A stretch of 17,650 bases of DNA from Pseudomonadota bacterium (GTDB lineage: Bacteria; Pseudomonadota; Gammaproteobacteria; Xanthomonadales; Xanthomonadaceae): assembly GCA_023438325.1 (NCBI GenBank), contig JAEXRB010000234.1:1-17650 (forward strand), in the 5' to 3' direction. The position numbers were made by a program, and so were the translations under genes. This document shows positions 1 through 8,347 of this stretch, piece after piece (position 1 is the stretch's first letter; each line of letters begins with the position of its first letter). Under the pieces are notes generated by a model. It saw nothing but the letters and a program-made list of their open reading frames with translations, made no database searches and had not been told where the DNA came from.

Positions 1-647
1 GGGTATACGAGGTGCGGTCATCTAGGCCAGCGGTTGCATCGGATTTCCCGGAAGGTCCGGCATATGACTCCTGGCGGGATGTGCCTCATGTTTATTACGA
101 TCTTGTTCGGGACGAGCGGTTTTCCGATCTTGCGGGCCGGGTTGTAATAGATTGGGGGAAAGCGGCTCTTGTCTGGTGCCAAAACTGGGTGAACAAGCCG
201 GTGCTTGAAGTGTCGGCCCCGGGTCGGTTGCTTACTCCTTTTTCGGACTACTTTGATTTTTCCCTTGATTTTGAAGAATTGAAGGCCTTGGTCGAAAGCA
301 AGGACGCTCATCGCGACTGGTTCACAAGTCTTTCTTCGGTAAAGGGCGTCTATCTCATCCTAGATGAAGTGACGGGCGCGCAATACATAGGTGCAGCTTA
401 TGGGAAGAACCAAGGAATTTGGCAGCGATGGGAGGCTTACGCCAGGACAGGGCACGGGGACAATGTGATACTCAAAGGTCTCGTGGATAAGGGCGGGCGA
501 TATCCTTCCTGCTTCCGGTTTTCGCTACTTCAGATCCTTCCAATGAGCGCGTCAGACCGGGCTGTTCTTGAATGGGAGAAGAAATTGAAGAAAAAACTTG
601 GCACCCGTGCAAATTCCCTTCATGAATATGGAATGAATGCAAACTGA
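1..647 (+). CDS. GIY-YIG nuclease family protein (5' end outside window)
   Basis: The frame is open to the left edge and has no in-frame ATG near its beginning, only a GTG at 12, so the true start probably lies upstream. Counting from that GTG there are 211 residues. The GIY-YIG signature is GVYLI at about 112-116 followed by YIGAAYG at 125-131. Downstream come an Arg in QRW (139), TGHGDN (147-151), and a Glu-rich helix LEWEKKLKKKLGT (186-198) that should carry the catalytic Glu (E187 is the best candidate), then an Asn (201). GIY-YIG domains cleave DNA using one metal ion. The N-terminal 110 residues (VVIDWGKAALVW, then LDFEELKALV) look like the unnamed N-terminal region of stand-alone GIY-YIG proteins in many bacteria. 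The role could be restriction, mobility or repair; I cannot choose. The gene is visibly more AT-rich than those to the right, which suggests transfer. Confidence 0.8.
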   Translation, partial: VYEVRSSRPAVASDFPEGPAYDSWRDVPHVYYDLVRDERFSDLAGRVVIDWGKAALVWCQNWVNKPVLEVSAPGRLLTPFSDYFDFSLDFEELKALVESKDAHRDWFTSLSSVKGVYLILDEVTGAQYIGAAYGKNQGIWQRWEAYARTGHGDNVILKGLVDKGGRYPSCFRFSLLQILPMSASDRAVLEWEKKLKKKLGTRANSLHEYGMNAN

Positions 648-719
648 TGACCGGAGTGCTGCTGATGCCCGTGCTGGGTCGCCATTTTGGTGCTGGGGCT
701 GGCCGTGACATAACATCCT

Positions 720-1739
720 ATGTGCAGCGCCCAGGGCTCTGCACTTCCCCTTTTAGCCGAATTGGCGACTTGGTATCGTGACCATATGCTGAAATTATTA
801 TTCCTTCGCCCTGGCCCGAGCCTGATTCGGAACGATTATAATCCGGACCAGGATGCCTTCGAGCAATCCGATGTCACCGACTTCGCCGCAGAATATCTGT
901 TCGAGTTGATCGAGCCTGATCCCGATCTGACGCTTGGCGATATTCTGCGGCTAATCCATCGCTGCGAGATATTGCAGCATGTTTTTCGGCGGGATTTCGC
1001 CGTCGAGTTGTGCGCCGAAGCGATCAAGGGGCCATTGCCACCCTCGTTCGACAACGATCCGCCGGAGCTGAAGGGCGTGGAGTATCTTGAGCTCTCCCGG
1101 CATTGGCTGCTGGATTCCAGTGAGAATTCCTACAGGGATACGCAGCACTTGAGCCTGCGCGGCATCGGTCACGCATTGGATGTCGATGCCCCCGATCACG
1201 GCGTGAAAGCGGGCGAGCGTATGTGCTGGTCGATGGCATTTATTCCCGTGCGCGAAATGTTGCATTTACCGGTGCGGGTGAAGGAGAGCTTCGAAATTTG
1301 CGAAGATGATGTCGATTCGGTTGCGTATTTCAGCTCGATCGCCACGGCCAGGTGCGCCGAGGTCACGCTGGGCCAGTTCATTCACTGCGTACTGTGGGAT
1401 CTTTCCTTCCACGGCACATCGGAAAATCAGGCGGATATTGTTGAAGAGATGCTGGACAGCTATGCGGAGTTCGGCGAAGGTACTGCTCAGTCGGTGCCAG
1501 CCGATAACCTTCTGGACAAAATGTCTCGCGCCAGTTTTGCCGCAGTATTCGAGACGCTGGGCGATGCGCCGCAATCTGACGTGTACCGGGTGATTCGGAA
1601 CATCCCCGATGCCGCGATGGCAATGGCGCATCTGGCACGAGCATTCGGTGACAAGGTGGTCGTCAAGCCAGCCTTCCGCGAGCTGACCGGCCATGCGTTC
1701 CGCAAGGCCTTCCGCTTAGCGAGTTCCGACGAGATATAG
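720..1739 (+). CDS. Hypothetical protein of unknown family, acidic and mostly helical
   Basis: I do not recognise this protein. It has 339 residues from the ATG at 720; the preceding in-frame codons include a TAA at 711. A second ATG at 786 gives 317 residues beginning MLKLLFLRP and may be the real start, because the 22 extra residues look less protein-like. Neither start has a clear Shine-Dalgarno. The product is soluble, with no signal peptide or membrane segment, rich in Asp and Glu, and apparently helical (for example 73-110 around LTLGDILRLIHRCEIL). It follows the GIY-YIG gene by 72 bp on the same strand, so co-transcription is possible. Continuous coding over more than 1 kb with ordinary amino-acid composition supports a real gene. 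The function is unknown; an accessory or defence-associated role would be guesswork. Confidence 0.7.
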   Translation: MCSAQGSALPLLAELATWYRDHMLKLLFLRPGPSLIRNDYNPDQDAFEQSDVTDFAAEYLFELIEPDPDLTLGDILRLIHRCEILQHVFRRDFAVELCAEAIKGPLPPSFDNDPPELKGVEYLELSRHWLLDSSENSYRDTQHLSLRGIGHALDVDAPDHGVKAGERMCWSMAFIPVREMLHLPVRVKESFEICEDDVDSVAYFSSIATARCAEVTLGQFIHCVLWDLSFHGTSENQADIVEEMLDSYAEFGEGTAQSVPADNLLDKMSRASFAAVFETLGDAPQSDVYRVIRNIPDAAMAMAHLARAFGDKVVVKPAFRELTGHAFRKAFRLASSDEI

Positions 1740-1952
1740 CGCCCTGCGAGTCGCCTCTGCGCCCGAATGGATGCTCTTGGCGGGCAGCGTCGAGCAGTCC
1801 GGCTGATGCAGGGCGACGTCATCCACTGGCGGTGTAGCATCCGAAATGCCGCCATTATCGAATATGCCGGTCAGAGCTTCAGTGGCGTCACCGTGCTCGA
1901 ACGCCTGACCGCTGGTCGCATCAGCGTGCCAGTGTTCCCAAAAGTCGGAGCG
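1716..1952 (-). other. In-frame open stretch after the ATPase stop codon (between convergent genes)
   Basis: The 213 bp between the two convergent genes hold no terminator or RNA gene that I can see. On the minus strand the codons immediately after the TGA of the DUF3686 ATPase stay open in the same frame for 78 codons, to a TAA at 1716-1718, overlapping the 3' end of the plus-strand gene by 24 bp. The translation (SDFWEHWHADATSGQ, later DDVALHQPDCSTLP) reads like ordinary protein. There is no ATG; one internal GTG precedes DDVALHQ. It may be a decayed C-terminal extension, a remnant gene, or chance. A plus-strand ORF beginning at 1767 covers the same stretch but runs antisense into the ATPase. 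Confidence 0.2.
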
Positions 1953-4900
1953 TCATGGCGACGCTTCCTTTGGCTTGCGGGCATGGGTGGTGGGCGACGG
2001 AGGGGGTTCGGGTGGTGTGATGGGCGATCCCATCCGCCGTGCGATTTCCCGCAGGATCACTTGCAGGGCATCGTGCTGGTCGGCGCGCTTTTGCATGCCA
2101 TCCACCATCGGTTTGAAGCCCAGTTCCAACGCGTTGCGCAGGCCGCCGAGCCACATCGCGGCGTCGCTGGAGGTGTCGCGTGAAAAGGTGCGGGCGAGGG
2201 TTTGTTCGGATACCACGCGCTCGAGCAGATCGATCAGCGCGGGCCAATGCGCAGCGTGATCGGCAGGTGTCGTGTCGGCGGTGACGGAGGGGTTCGGATG
2301 GGCGGCAAGTTCGCGCAGGCCGTTCACGCCTTGAACCAGATCGTGCAATTGTGCGACGACACGCGAACCGGTGTCGGCATCCGCCCCGCCGATGGATTTG
2401 TTGCGGCGGAAATCGGCCTTGATCTGCTCCCAGCGCGCGGCTTCGTCGGCGGTGATGGTGCCGCGCAGTTCGGCCAGCTTGAGCAGGTTCTCCTCCGCGC
2501 CGGTGGTGAGCAGTTGCGATTCGCCGAGGTAATGGTCGGCGATCAGTTGCTGCAACTCGGCGGGGTTCATCACCGAGGAGATTTTCTCGGCCAGCTTGTT
2601 CATGTTGCGATAGCTGCCTTGCAGCTTGAACGCCGGCTCGGTGCGGTAGGCGTCGGCCTGGGCGGCGCTGGCGATGTATTGCTGATTGACGCGATACACC
2701 ACGTCACGCACCGCGATCAGGCGCTTGAGTGTTTCGACGATTTCGTTGACTTCCGCGCCGCTGTAATCGTGCTTGAGCTCGTTGGTGGATACCTCGCGGC
2801 CTTGCGCCTTTTCCACCAGCAGATACAGATCGGCCATGTCGCGCGTGGCCATCGGCGCGAGCACGGGGTTGGAGGTGAGGCTGTTCTCGATGTAGCTGAG
2901 CGTGAACGAGGCTTCCATGCCGCCGAGTACATCGCCGAGGTTGTAGATGTCGGCGCGGTTGGCGAGCATGTCGGGAATCTTGAACACCTCGCCTGACTCG
3001 GTATACGGGTTGCCGGCCATCACCACGCAGAACTTCTTGCCGCGCATGTCGTAGGTTTTGGTGCGGTTGTTCCATACACCTTCGATGCGGCGCGTGCCAT
3101 CGCACAGCGAGATGAATTTTTGCAGGAATTCGGGATGGGTGTGCTGGATGTCATCCACGTACAGCATCACGTTGCTGCCCATTTCCAGCGCGAGATTGAG
3201 TTTCACCAGCTCCTGTCGTGCGGTGGCATCGGGCGCCTGTGCGGGATCGAGCGAGCGTACTTCGTGGCCGAGTGCGGGGCCGTTGATCTTCATGAAGATC
3301 AGGCCGAGGCGATGGGCGACGTACTCCATCAAGGTGGTCTTGCCGTAGCCGGGTGGCGAGATGAGCATCAGCAGGCCCATCAGGTCCGAGCGCTTGTTCT
3401 CGCCGGCCGTGCCCATCTGCTTGGCGAGGTTGTCGCCGATGAGGGGCAGATACACCTCGTTGATGAGTTTGTTGCGCACGAACGAGGCCAACGGACGCGG
3501 CTTGAATTCTTCCAGTCGCAGCATGTCGCGTTCGCGTGCGAGGGCCTCGTGGCGAAGCTGCTGGAATTGCTGGAAGCCGGCGAGCCAGTGGTGGCGGTGA
3601 TCGGTCAGGCGTTGCATCAGATCGAACAGGCGCACGTCGAGTGTGCCGTCGACGATGCGCGGGTGGTCGCTCAACAGGCCCGTGATGGACGCATCCAGAT
3701 CGGTTTGCGCGATGCGGTGCGGCAGGTGCGCGCCGAGCAGGATCAATGCGGCGGCTTCATCGACATACGCTTCCAGGCGAACCAGTGGCAACGTGATGGC
3801 ATCGTCCGGTTTGTTTGCTGCGCCACCGATCAAGGCGCGCAGCCATTGCCGCAGCAGGGCGAAACGCGCGACGTTGCTGCCGAGCGCCTCCAGCGTGGAG
3901 GCGAGCGTGTTCCAGCGTGGGCCGTCGAGCATGGATTTCAGCGTGCTGGCCAACTGTTCGGCGTAACGGCTGAAGGAAAATTGCGGATGCGGTGCGGAAA
4001 GTTCCTGCACCAGATACGCGGCGGCGGATGGGGCCAGCGCGGCATCGAAGGGCAGGGCGTGTTCGCAAATCTGCGTGGTGATGGTGTCGGTGATGTGCTG
4101 ACGCACGCTGGCCAGTGCGGCGTCGTCACGGAACAATTCGTGGATCTGCGCGGCGTTGCGCGCCTGTGCGGGCCAGCGCAGGGCCTCGGAAGAATCGCCC
4201 AGGGCATCCAGACACAACAGTGCCAGCGTGCGGGCCTGAGGTGAATGAACCAGCGCGCCGGCGGCATCGCGCAGCGGCGCCATGGCACGCAGGATCAGCG
4301 CGGCGTCGTGATCGTGGATGCCTTTTTCGTAGCCATCGCGGTAACGCGGTGTGGCGAAATCGCGCACTGCACGGGTGAGGGCGTCCGGTTCCAGCGCCAG
4401 TTGCGCGAGGTGTTCGCGCGAGAAGCCGTCGGTGTTGCGGTCGGCTGCGTCCAGCACCAGGCCGGCGAGATACTCGGCACGCGAAAGTTCGGGCGATTCG
4501 GATTCCAGCGCGGCCTGCCAATAAGGCCGCAACGGCTCCAGCGCCGCATCGTTCAACGGCGCGAAGTAATCGGTGCCGGTGAGATGCAGCGCGAGGCTGT
4601 CGTTGCGTGGCAGCAGGGTGAGGTCGAGCTCCTGCGTATTGACCGAAAAACGATGTCGCCCGAGACGAATGAGATTGCCGCCGTCTTCGAACAGTTCGGT
4701 CTTGTCGCGCAGTGCGCGTACGGCCTGGTCGCGAACGCCCTTGAGGCGCGCTTCCACGTCATCGGCCTTGACACTGTCCTTCAGTTCGCGCAACCGGTTT
4801 GCCAGCTCGCGCAGTTTCAGGATCAGCGCATCGCCTGCGAAAAAGGCGTTGAGTTCGTCCGGGCCGGTGAAGCGCGCGGTGCGGCGCGGCAGGCCGTCGA

Positions 4901-7250
4901 GGATGCGGCGGGCGGCGTCGAACACGGTTTGGGCGGTGCGCTGGCGCGTATCCAGCAGCGATTGCTTGTGGGTTTCGAAGGCCTCGGTCAGTTCCTCGCG
5001 CTTTTGCAGGATGTCGTCGAGGAAGCGGGCGTGCTCGCCGAACTGGCTTTCCAGTTCCTCCAGTTGGATCAGCAGACGTGCGAGGTGTTCGTCGCAGCGC
5101 TCCGGATCGGTGGATGCGGAAAGCGCACTGGCGATGGATTGCGAGAACAGCGCGAATTGCGCGCCGAACTGGGCGACTTGTTCGCCCGAACCCAACTGCC
5201 GGCGGCGTTGTTCGGCGCGGGCGCGGGCTTGATTGAGGCGCGCATACAGCTCGGCGATGGCTTCCACTATGGCGGTGCGCTGGGTGGCATCGTCCACGCG
5301 CAGCGTGGCCATCAGTTCGGAGAGCAGGTCCAGATCGGCGGCGAGTGCGATGAGGCCGTCTTGCGGTTCGCGCAAGGCCGCCACGGTGCTGGCGTGCTGC
5401 GCGGCGGCATCCAGTTCAGAAAGCCGCGCATCGAGTGGTTTCAGTGAGGCGGAATCTGCGAGGTAATCGCCGGTTGCCGTGCCGATGCGCTCGTTGGCGG
5501 CGATCAGTTCGGCCTCCATCGCATCGATGGCGGCCACGTCGATGTAACGCAGTTCGCGGATCGTGAGCAGATGCCCGCGCTGTGCCGAGATGGATTGCAA
5601 CGCGGCGACGAAATCCTGCACCCGCTCGAAACGATCCGGGTTCAGGCCGACGAGCAGGGCGTTCTGCTTGGTCGTGGCTTCGCGCATTGCGCGCTCGGAC
5701 TGCGCCCGGATGCTTTCGACTTTTTCGTATTCGTCCAGCACCGCTTCGCCGGTGGTGGCGATTTCGTGCAGCAGGGGCGAAAAGTCGCCGGCCTGTGCAT
5801 CGGCGATCCAGTGATGCGCATCGAACATGCGGCGCGTGCCCTGCACCAGCAAGGTATAGCGCTGCACCGAGACCGCTTCGCTGTCGATTTCGCCGGCGAG
5901 CGACAGCAGATCGGAAATGCCGCGCACCAGTTCGGCATTGCCGATGCGACCGAGAAAGCCGGTGGCCGAAGGCTGGCGCGCAGCGTACTCGTCGAAACAG
6001 AACGGCGTCTGCCATACCTGCATCGGATGCACGCGCGTGGGCTCGGTGCTTTCGGCGCTGAAGATCACCATGCGACCGTCTTCCAGTCGCGCGTAGCCGT
6101 GGCACAAAAGCGGCGCTTGCAAACGGCGCTCGATCAGGTTGTAGGTGAACAGCGCGTTGCGGCCCGATGCCGGTTCGTGGAACACGTACAGCACATCCTC
6201 GCCATTGGGCGAGCGGATGGCGCGCTTGAAACGCATGCCATCGAAGCTGCTATCGAACTGACGGGTTTCGCCGTTCTGCAGCAGATAGCCGCCCGGCCAG
6301 ACGATGCCGTGGTCCTCCGGCAGCTGGATCGCCGCCAGTCCGAGCGCGTCGATGCGTTGCACGCGGCGGGTGAGGGTGTTGTAGGCCAGATGCCGCCATT
6401 GTTCTTCGCGATAGGGCAGCACGCGCAACAGGATCAGGCTGCCGACGCGGGCATACTCGATCTGCGCATCGTCGAGCGATTGGGTCTTGTCCTGCACCGG
6501 CTCGCGATAGATGCCGAGGCCGTCTTCGGTGTTGTTCTCGATCTTGATGGTGAGATCGCCGCCGACGGTTTCCACGAACACCGTGTCGAGGATGTTCATG
6601 TGTGGATGGCGGCCATTGACCACCATCTCGCGCGAGGTGGCTTGCCACTCGAAATCGTAGGGCGCCGGCAGCGCCACATCGCGTTCGCCACGATTGTCGA
6701 TGTAGCGCACCTCGCCTTGCGGCGAAACGCTCCAGCGGAATACGCGGATATCGGAAAGCCGCTCGCCGATCTGGAAACTCGCCAGCAGTTTCCCGTCGCG
6801 CACCATCAGTTGCAGCAGATGGGTGTTCTTGTAATAGGCGTACAGCTCGCGGAAATCCTGCGCGAAGCTGTCGATTGAAAGAAACGTGCCGGCAATGTCC
6901 ACCGGCGTGACGTCGTAGCCGTCCGGCGTCTCGACCAGCCGATACAGCGAGAACACATCCTCGATGCGGGTTTCCTTCTTCAACCCGATGAAGACGTTGT
7001 AACCGAACAAAAGCAGATCGCCCACCTGCACGATGTCGCGCGCCGCGCAGTTGTTTTCGGTGCGTACCCGAAGTCTTCCGATGACTTCGAGCTTGCTGCT
7101 GCCGAACTGTTCCAGCCGCTGCATGTTGAGCGTATTGGCCAGCGCACGCAGCCGCGCGCCTTGATCGGCCAGGCGCTTGTGCAGCACCTCGTATGCGCCG
7201 CCGGAAGCAACGGCCTGGTCGATGGCGGTGGTGTCGGTGGTATCGGTCAT
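1953..7250 (-). CDS. DUF3686-family 'DNA repair ATPase', giant AAA+ protein
   Basis: A 1765-residue protein of the family usually labelled DNA repair ATPase (DUF3686 plus AAA+ domain); the DNA-repair label is by annotation, not proven function. Residues of about 10-450 form the DUF3686-type region, rich in beta-strand patterns. About 480-800 holds several long charged helices likely to be coiled coils, for example around ILQKREELTEAFETH. The AAA+ module is near residue 1260-1480. Its Walker A is SPPGYGKT at 1298-1305 (K1304), with Ser where the usual first Gly stands. Walker B is VMLYVDD, with D1366 and D1367. A sensor-1-like VMAGNP and an arginine-finger-like LANRAD follow. The tail is Pro-rich. 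I chose the ATG at 7250: it lies 10 bp after the stop of the PIN-like gene, whereas the upstream ATG at 7289 would overlap that gene and add an implausible MARKLHTSCKK leader. Last gene of the flotillin operon. Confidence 0.88.
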   Translation of the reverse strand: MTDTTDTTAIDQAVASGGAYEVLHKRLADQGARLRALANTLNMQRLEQFGSSKLEVIGRLRVRTENNCAARDIVQVGDLLLFGYNVFIGLKKETRIEDVFSLYRLVETPDGYDVTPVDIAGTFLSIDSFAQDFRELYAYYKNTHLLQLMVRDGKLLASFQIGERLSDIRVFRWSVSPQGEVRYIDNRGERDVALPAPYDFEWQATSREMVVNGRHPHMNILDTVFVETVGGDLTIKIENNTEDGLGIYREPVQDKTQSLDDAQIEYARVGSLILLRVLPYREEQWRHLAYNTLTRRVQRIDALGLAAIQLPEDHGIVWPGGYLLQNGETRQFDSSFDGMRFKRAIRSPNGEDVLYVFHEPASGRNALFTYNLIERRLQAPLLCHGYARLEDGRMVIFSAESTEPTRVHPMQVWQTPFCFDEYAARQPSATGFLGRIGNAELVRGISDLLSLAGEIDSEAVSVQRYTLLVQGTRRMFDAHHWIADAQAGDFSPLLHEIATTGEAVLDEYEKVESIRAQSERAMREATTKQNALLVGLNPDRFERVQDFVAALQSISAQRGHLLTIRELRYIDVAAIDAMEAELIAANERIGTATGDYLADSASLKPLDARLSELDAAAQHASTVAALREPQDGLIALAADLDLLSELMATLRVDDATQRTAIVEAIAELYARLNQARARAEQRRRQLGSGEQVAQFGAQFALFSQSIASALSASTDPERCDEHLARLLIQLEELESQFGEHARFLDDILQKREELTEAFETHKQSLLDTRQRTAQTVFDAARRILDGLPRRTARFTGPDELNAFFAGDALILKLRELANRLRELKDSVKADDVEARLKGVRDQAVRALRDKTELFEDGGNLIRLGRHRFSVNTQELDLTLLPRNDSLALHLTGTDYFAPLNDAALEPLRPYWQAALESESPELSRAEYLAGLVLDAADRNTDGFSREHLAQLALEPDALTRAVRDFATPRYRDGYEKGIHDHDAALILRAMAPLRDAAGALVHSPQARTLALLCLDALGDSSEALRWPAQARNAAQIHELFRDDAALASVRQHITDTITTQICEHALPFDAALAPSAAAYLVQELSAPHPQFSFSRYAEQLASTLKSMLDGPRWNTLASTLEALGSNVARFALLRQWLRALIGGAANKPDDAITLPLVRLEAYVDEAAALILLGAHLPHRIAQTDLDASITGLLSDHPRIVDGTLDVRLFDLMQRLTDHRHHWLAGFQQFQQLRHEALARERDMLRLEEFKPRPLASFVRNKLINEVYLPLIGDNLAKQMGTAGENKRSDLMGLLMLISPPGYGKTTLMEYVAHRLGLIFMKINGPALGHEVRSLDPAQAPDATARQELVKLNLALEMGSNVMLYVDDIQHTHPEFLQKFISLCDGTRRIEGVWNNRTKTYDMRGKKFCVVMAGNPYTESGEVFKIPDMLANRADIYNLGDVLGGMEASFTLSYIENSLTSNPVLAPMATRDMADLYLLVEKAQGREVSTNELKHDYSGAEVNEIVETLKRLIAVRDVVYRVNQQYIASAAQADAYRTEPAFKLQGSYRNMNKLAEKISSVMNPAELQQLIADHYLGESQLLTTGAEENLLKLAELRGTITADEAARWEQIKADFRRNKSIGGADADTGSRVVAQLHDLVQGVNGLRELAAHPNPSVTADTTPADHAAHWPALIDLLERVVSEQTLARTFSRDTSSDAAMWLGGLRNALELGFKPMVDGMQKRADQHDALQVILREIARRMGSPITPPEPPPSPTTHARKPKEASP

Positions 7251-7260
7251 GGGATTTTTC

Positions 7261-8091
7261 TTACAGCTTGTATGTAACTTTCTCGCCACTCAGCGAGATG
7301 CGGTTGGCCGCGACGAGAAGAGAAATGATCCTTTCCACGTCAGTGTCCGAGATGTTGTTCTGAAACATCGCGGCAATGTGCTTCTTGAGGGTGGTGTGCT
7401 TCGCGGGACGGGCCTTGGCTGAGTTCCGAAGCGTAGTGACGATACGTTCGTAGGCTTTGGAGATGTCGTTCTTGGTTGCAGATAAGGCGATCTTCGACGC
7501 AATGCCAGGTGTAACAGCAACTTTGGCCGCAGCCTTGGTTTTCGGTGGCACGGGTTTGGCAACAACGACAGCAGGTTTTGCAGTCGTTGCGGGAAGAGGG
7601 TTTGCTAGTGTCGTGGGTTTGGCAGATTGCGGCACAACCACGGGTTTTGGCTGCACTGCTTTGGGCACTGTCTTAGGTGCTGGGCCGATGCGTTCCACAC
7701 GCTCGCATTTCAGGCCAAGGCCATTGAGATGGCGAATCAGCGGATCGAAGCCCTTGTCCTTGGATAGCACGATGCAAAAGGTATGGCGCGCGGTTTCGAG
7801 TACTTGGCCGAGCTTGCAGGCAATGAAGAAGTCCAATGCGTTTGGTCCGCTGGCATCGACCCGCTGCCACTGGATGCGACTGCCCCAGGGCTGTGCGGTT
7901 GCCACCAGTCCGAGCGGAATGGATTTTTGCGAAGCACCGACATAGATGATGATTGAGACATCCTCGTCCTTAGCCGCATCCGCAAGGGAGAACTGAGGCA
8001 CGTTCTCGAAGTCCACCAGAAGCAGCATCTCCTTCTCGACAGACGCAGCCGGAACAGTGGTCAGGTTTGCTGGGGCTGGTTGGTTCGTCAT
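7261..8091 (-). CDS. PIN-like nuclease-fold protein with C-terminal winged-helix-like segment
   Basis: A 276-residue protein. Residues 22-125 fit a PIN/NYN-like nuclease fold: LLLVDFEN (D27, N30), then YVGASQKSIP (50-59), GPNALDFFIA (D87) and VLSKDKGFDPLI (D112, D116). The four acidic positions are where such domains bind Mg2+ and cleave RNA or DNA. Residues of about 135-205 are a flexible Pro/Ala/Lys linker. Residues of about 210-276 (AYERIVTTLR to SGEKVTYKL) look like a small winged helix that may bind nucleic acid. The reading frame is open back to an ATG at 8295, but that extension reads through the repeat element and is unlikely to be coding, so I use the ATG at 8091; its ribosome site is weak. 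It ends 10 bp before the ATPase start, suggesting coupled translation. The role in the operon is unknown. Confidence 0.82.
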   Translation of the reverse strand: MTNQPAPANLTTVPAASVEKEMLLLVDFENVPQFSLADAAKDEDVSIIIYVGASQKSIPLGLVATAQPWGSRIQWQRVDASGPNALDFFIACKLGQVLETARHTFCIVLSKDKGFDPLIRHLNGLGLKCERVERIGPAPKTVPKAVQPKPVVVPQSAKPTTLANPLPATTAKPAVVVAKPVPPKTKAAAKVAVTPGIASKIALSATKNDISKAYERIVTTLRNSAKARPAKHTTLKKHIAAMFQNNISDTDVERIISLLVAANRISLSGEKVTYKL

Positions 8092-8176
8092 GTTGACCTG
8101 AGTGGATGCCGTGGGTGGGTCATGGAGTTTGTCGAGTGATGTGAGGCCAACGCACGAATTGCTGGTGATCCATAAG

Positions 8177-8338
8177 CCCCTCTCCCGCCGGGAGAGGGGT
8201 TGGGGTGAGGGTGCGGACGAAGCGCGACGACTGAATCTCGTGACGAGGTTGGGTTGCTGCGCTCCGCTCGTACCCTCATCCTCCTTGCCGGACACCCTCA
8301 GTCGCTAGCCGCGACTTCGATCCCGGAGGGAGAAGGGA
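8177..8338. repeat. Intergenic palindromic repeat element with imperfect inverted ends
   Basis: The 256-bp gap between the flotillin and PIN-like genes is largely filled by this element. Its left end is a perfect 10-bp stem (8177-8186 with 8190-8199, loop gcc) followed by ttggggtgagggt. Its right end (about 8272-8338) carries accctcatcct and, ending the element, tcccggagggagaaggg, which is an imperfect inverted copy of the left end. A further 6-bp hairpin lies at 8300-8316. The look is that of the 'ccctctccc' intergenic repeats I know from Xanthomonas-type genomes, possibly MITE-like. There is no T-tract after the strong stem on either strand, so I do not call it an intrinsic terminator. Confidence 0.6.
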
Positions 8339-8347
8339 AAGCAGGAG

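Noticed and set aside
3120..5447. Two long plus-strand ORFs (374 and 400 residues) antisense to the DUF3686 ATPase
   Set aside because: Shadows of a GC-rich coding frame; the minus strand carries Walker A and B motifs across this region.
8177..8199. Intrinsic terminator at the strong palindrome
   Set aside because: Perfect stem, but no T-tract follows on either strand; it matches a known type of dispersed intergenic repeat better.
8092..8295. N-terminal extension of the PIN-like protein to the ATG at 8295
   Set aside because: It translates the repeat element (PLSRRERG), so it is more likely chance openness than protein.
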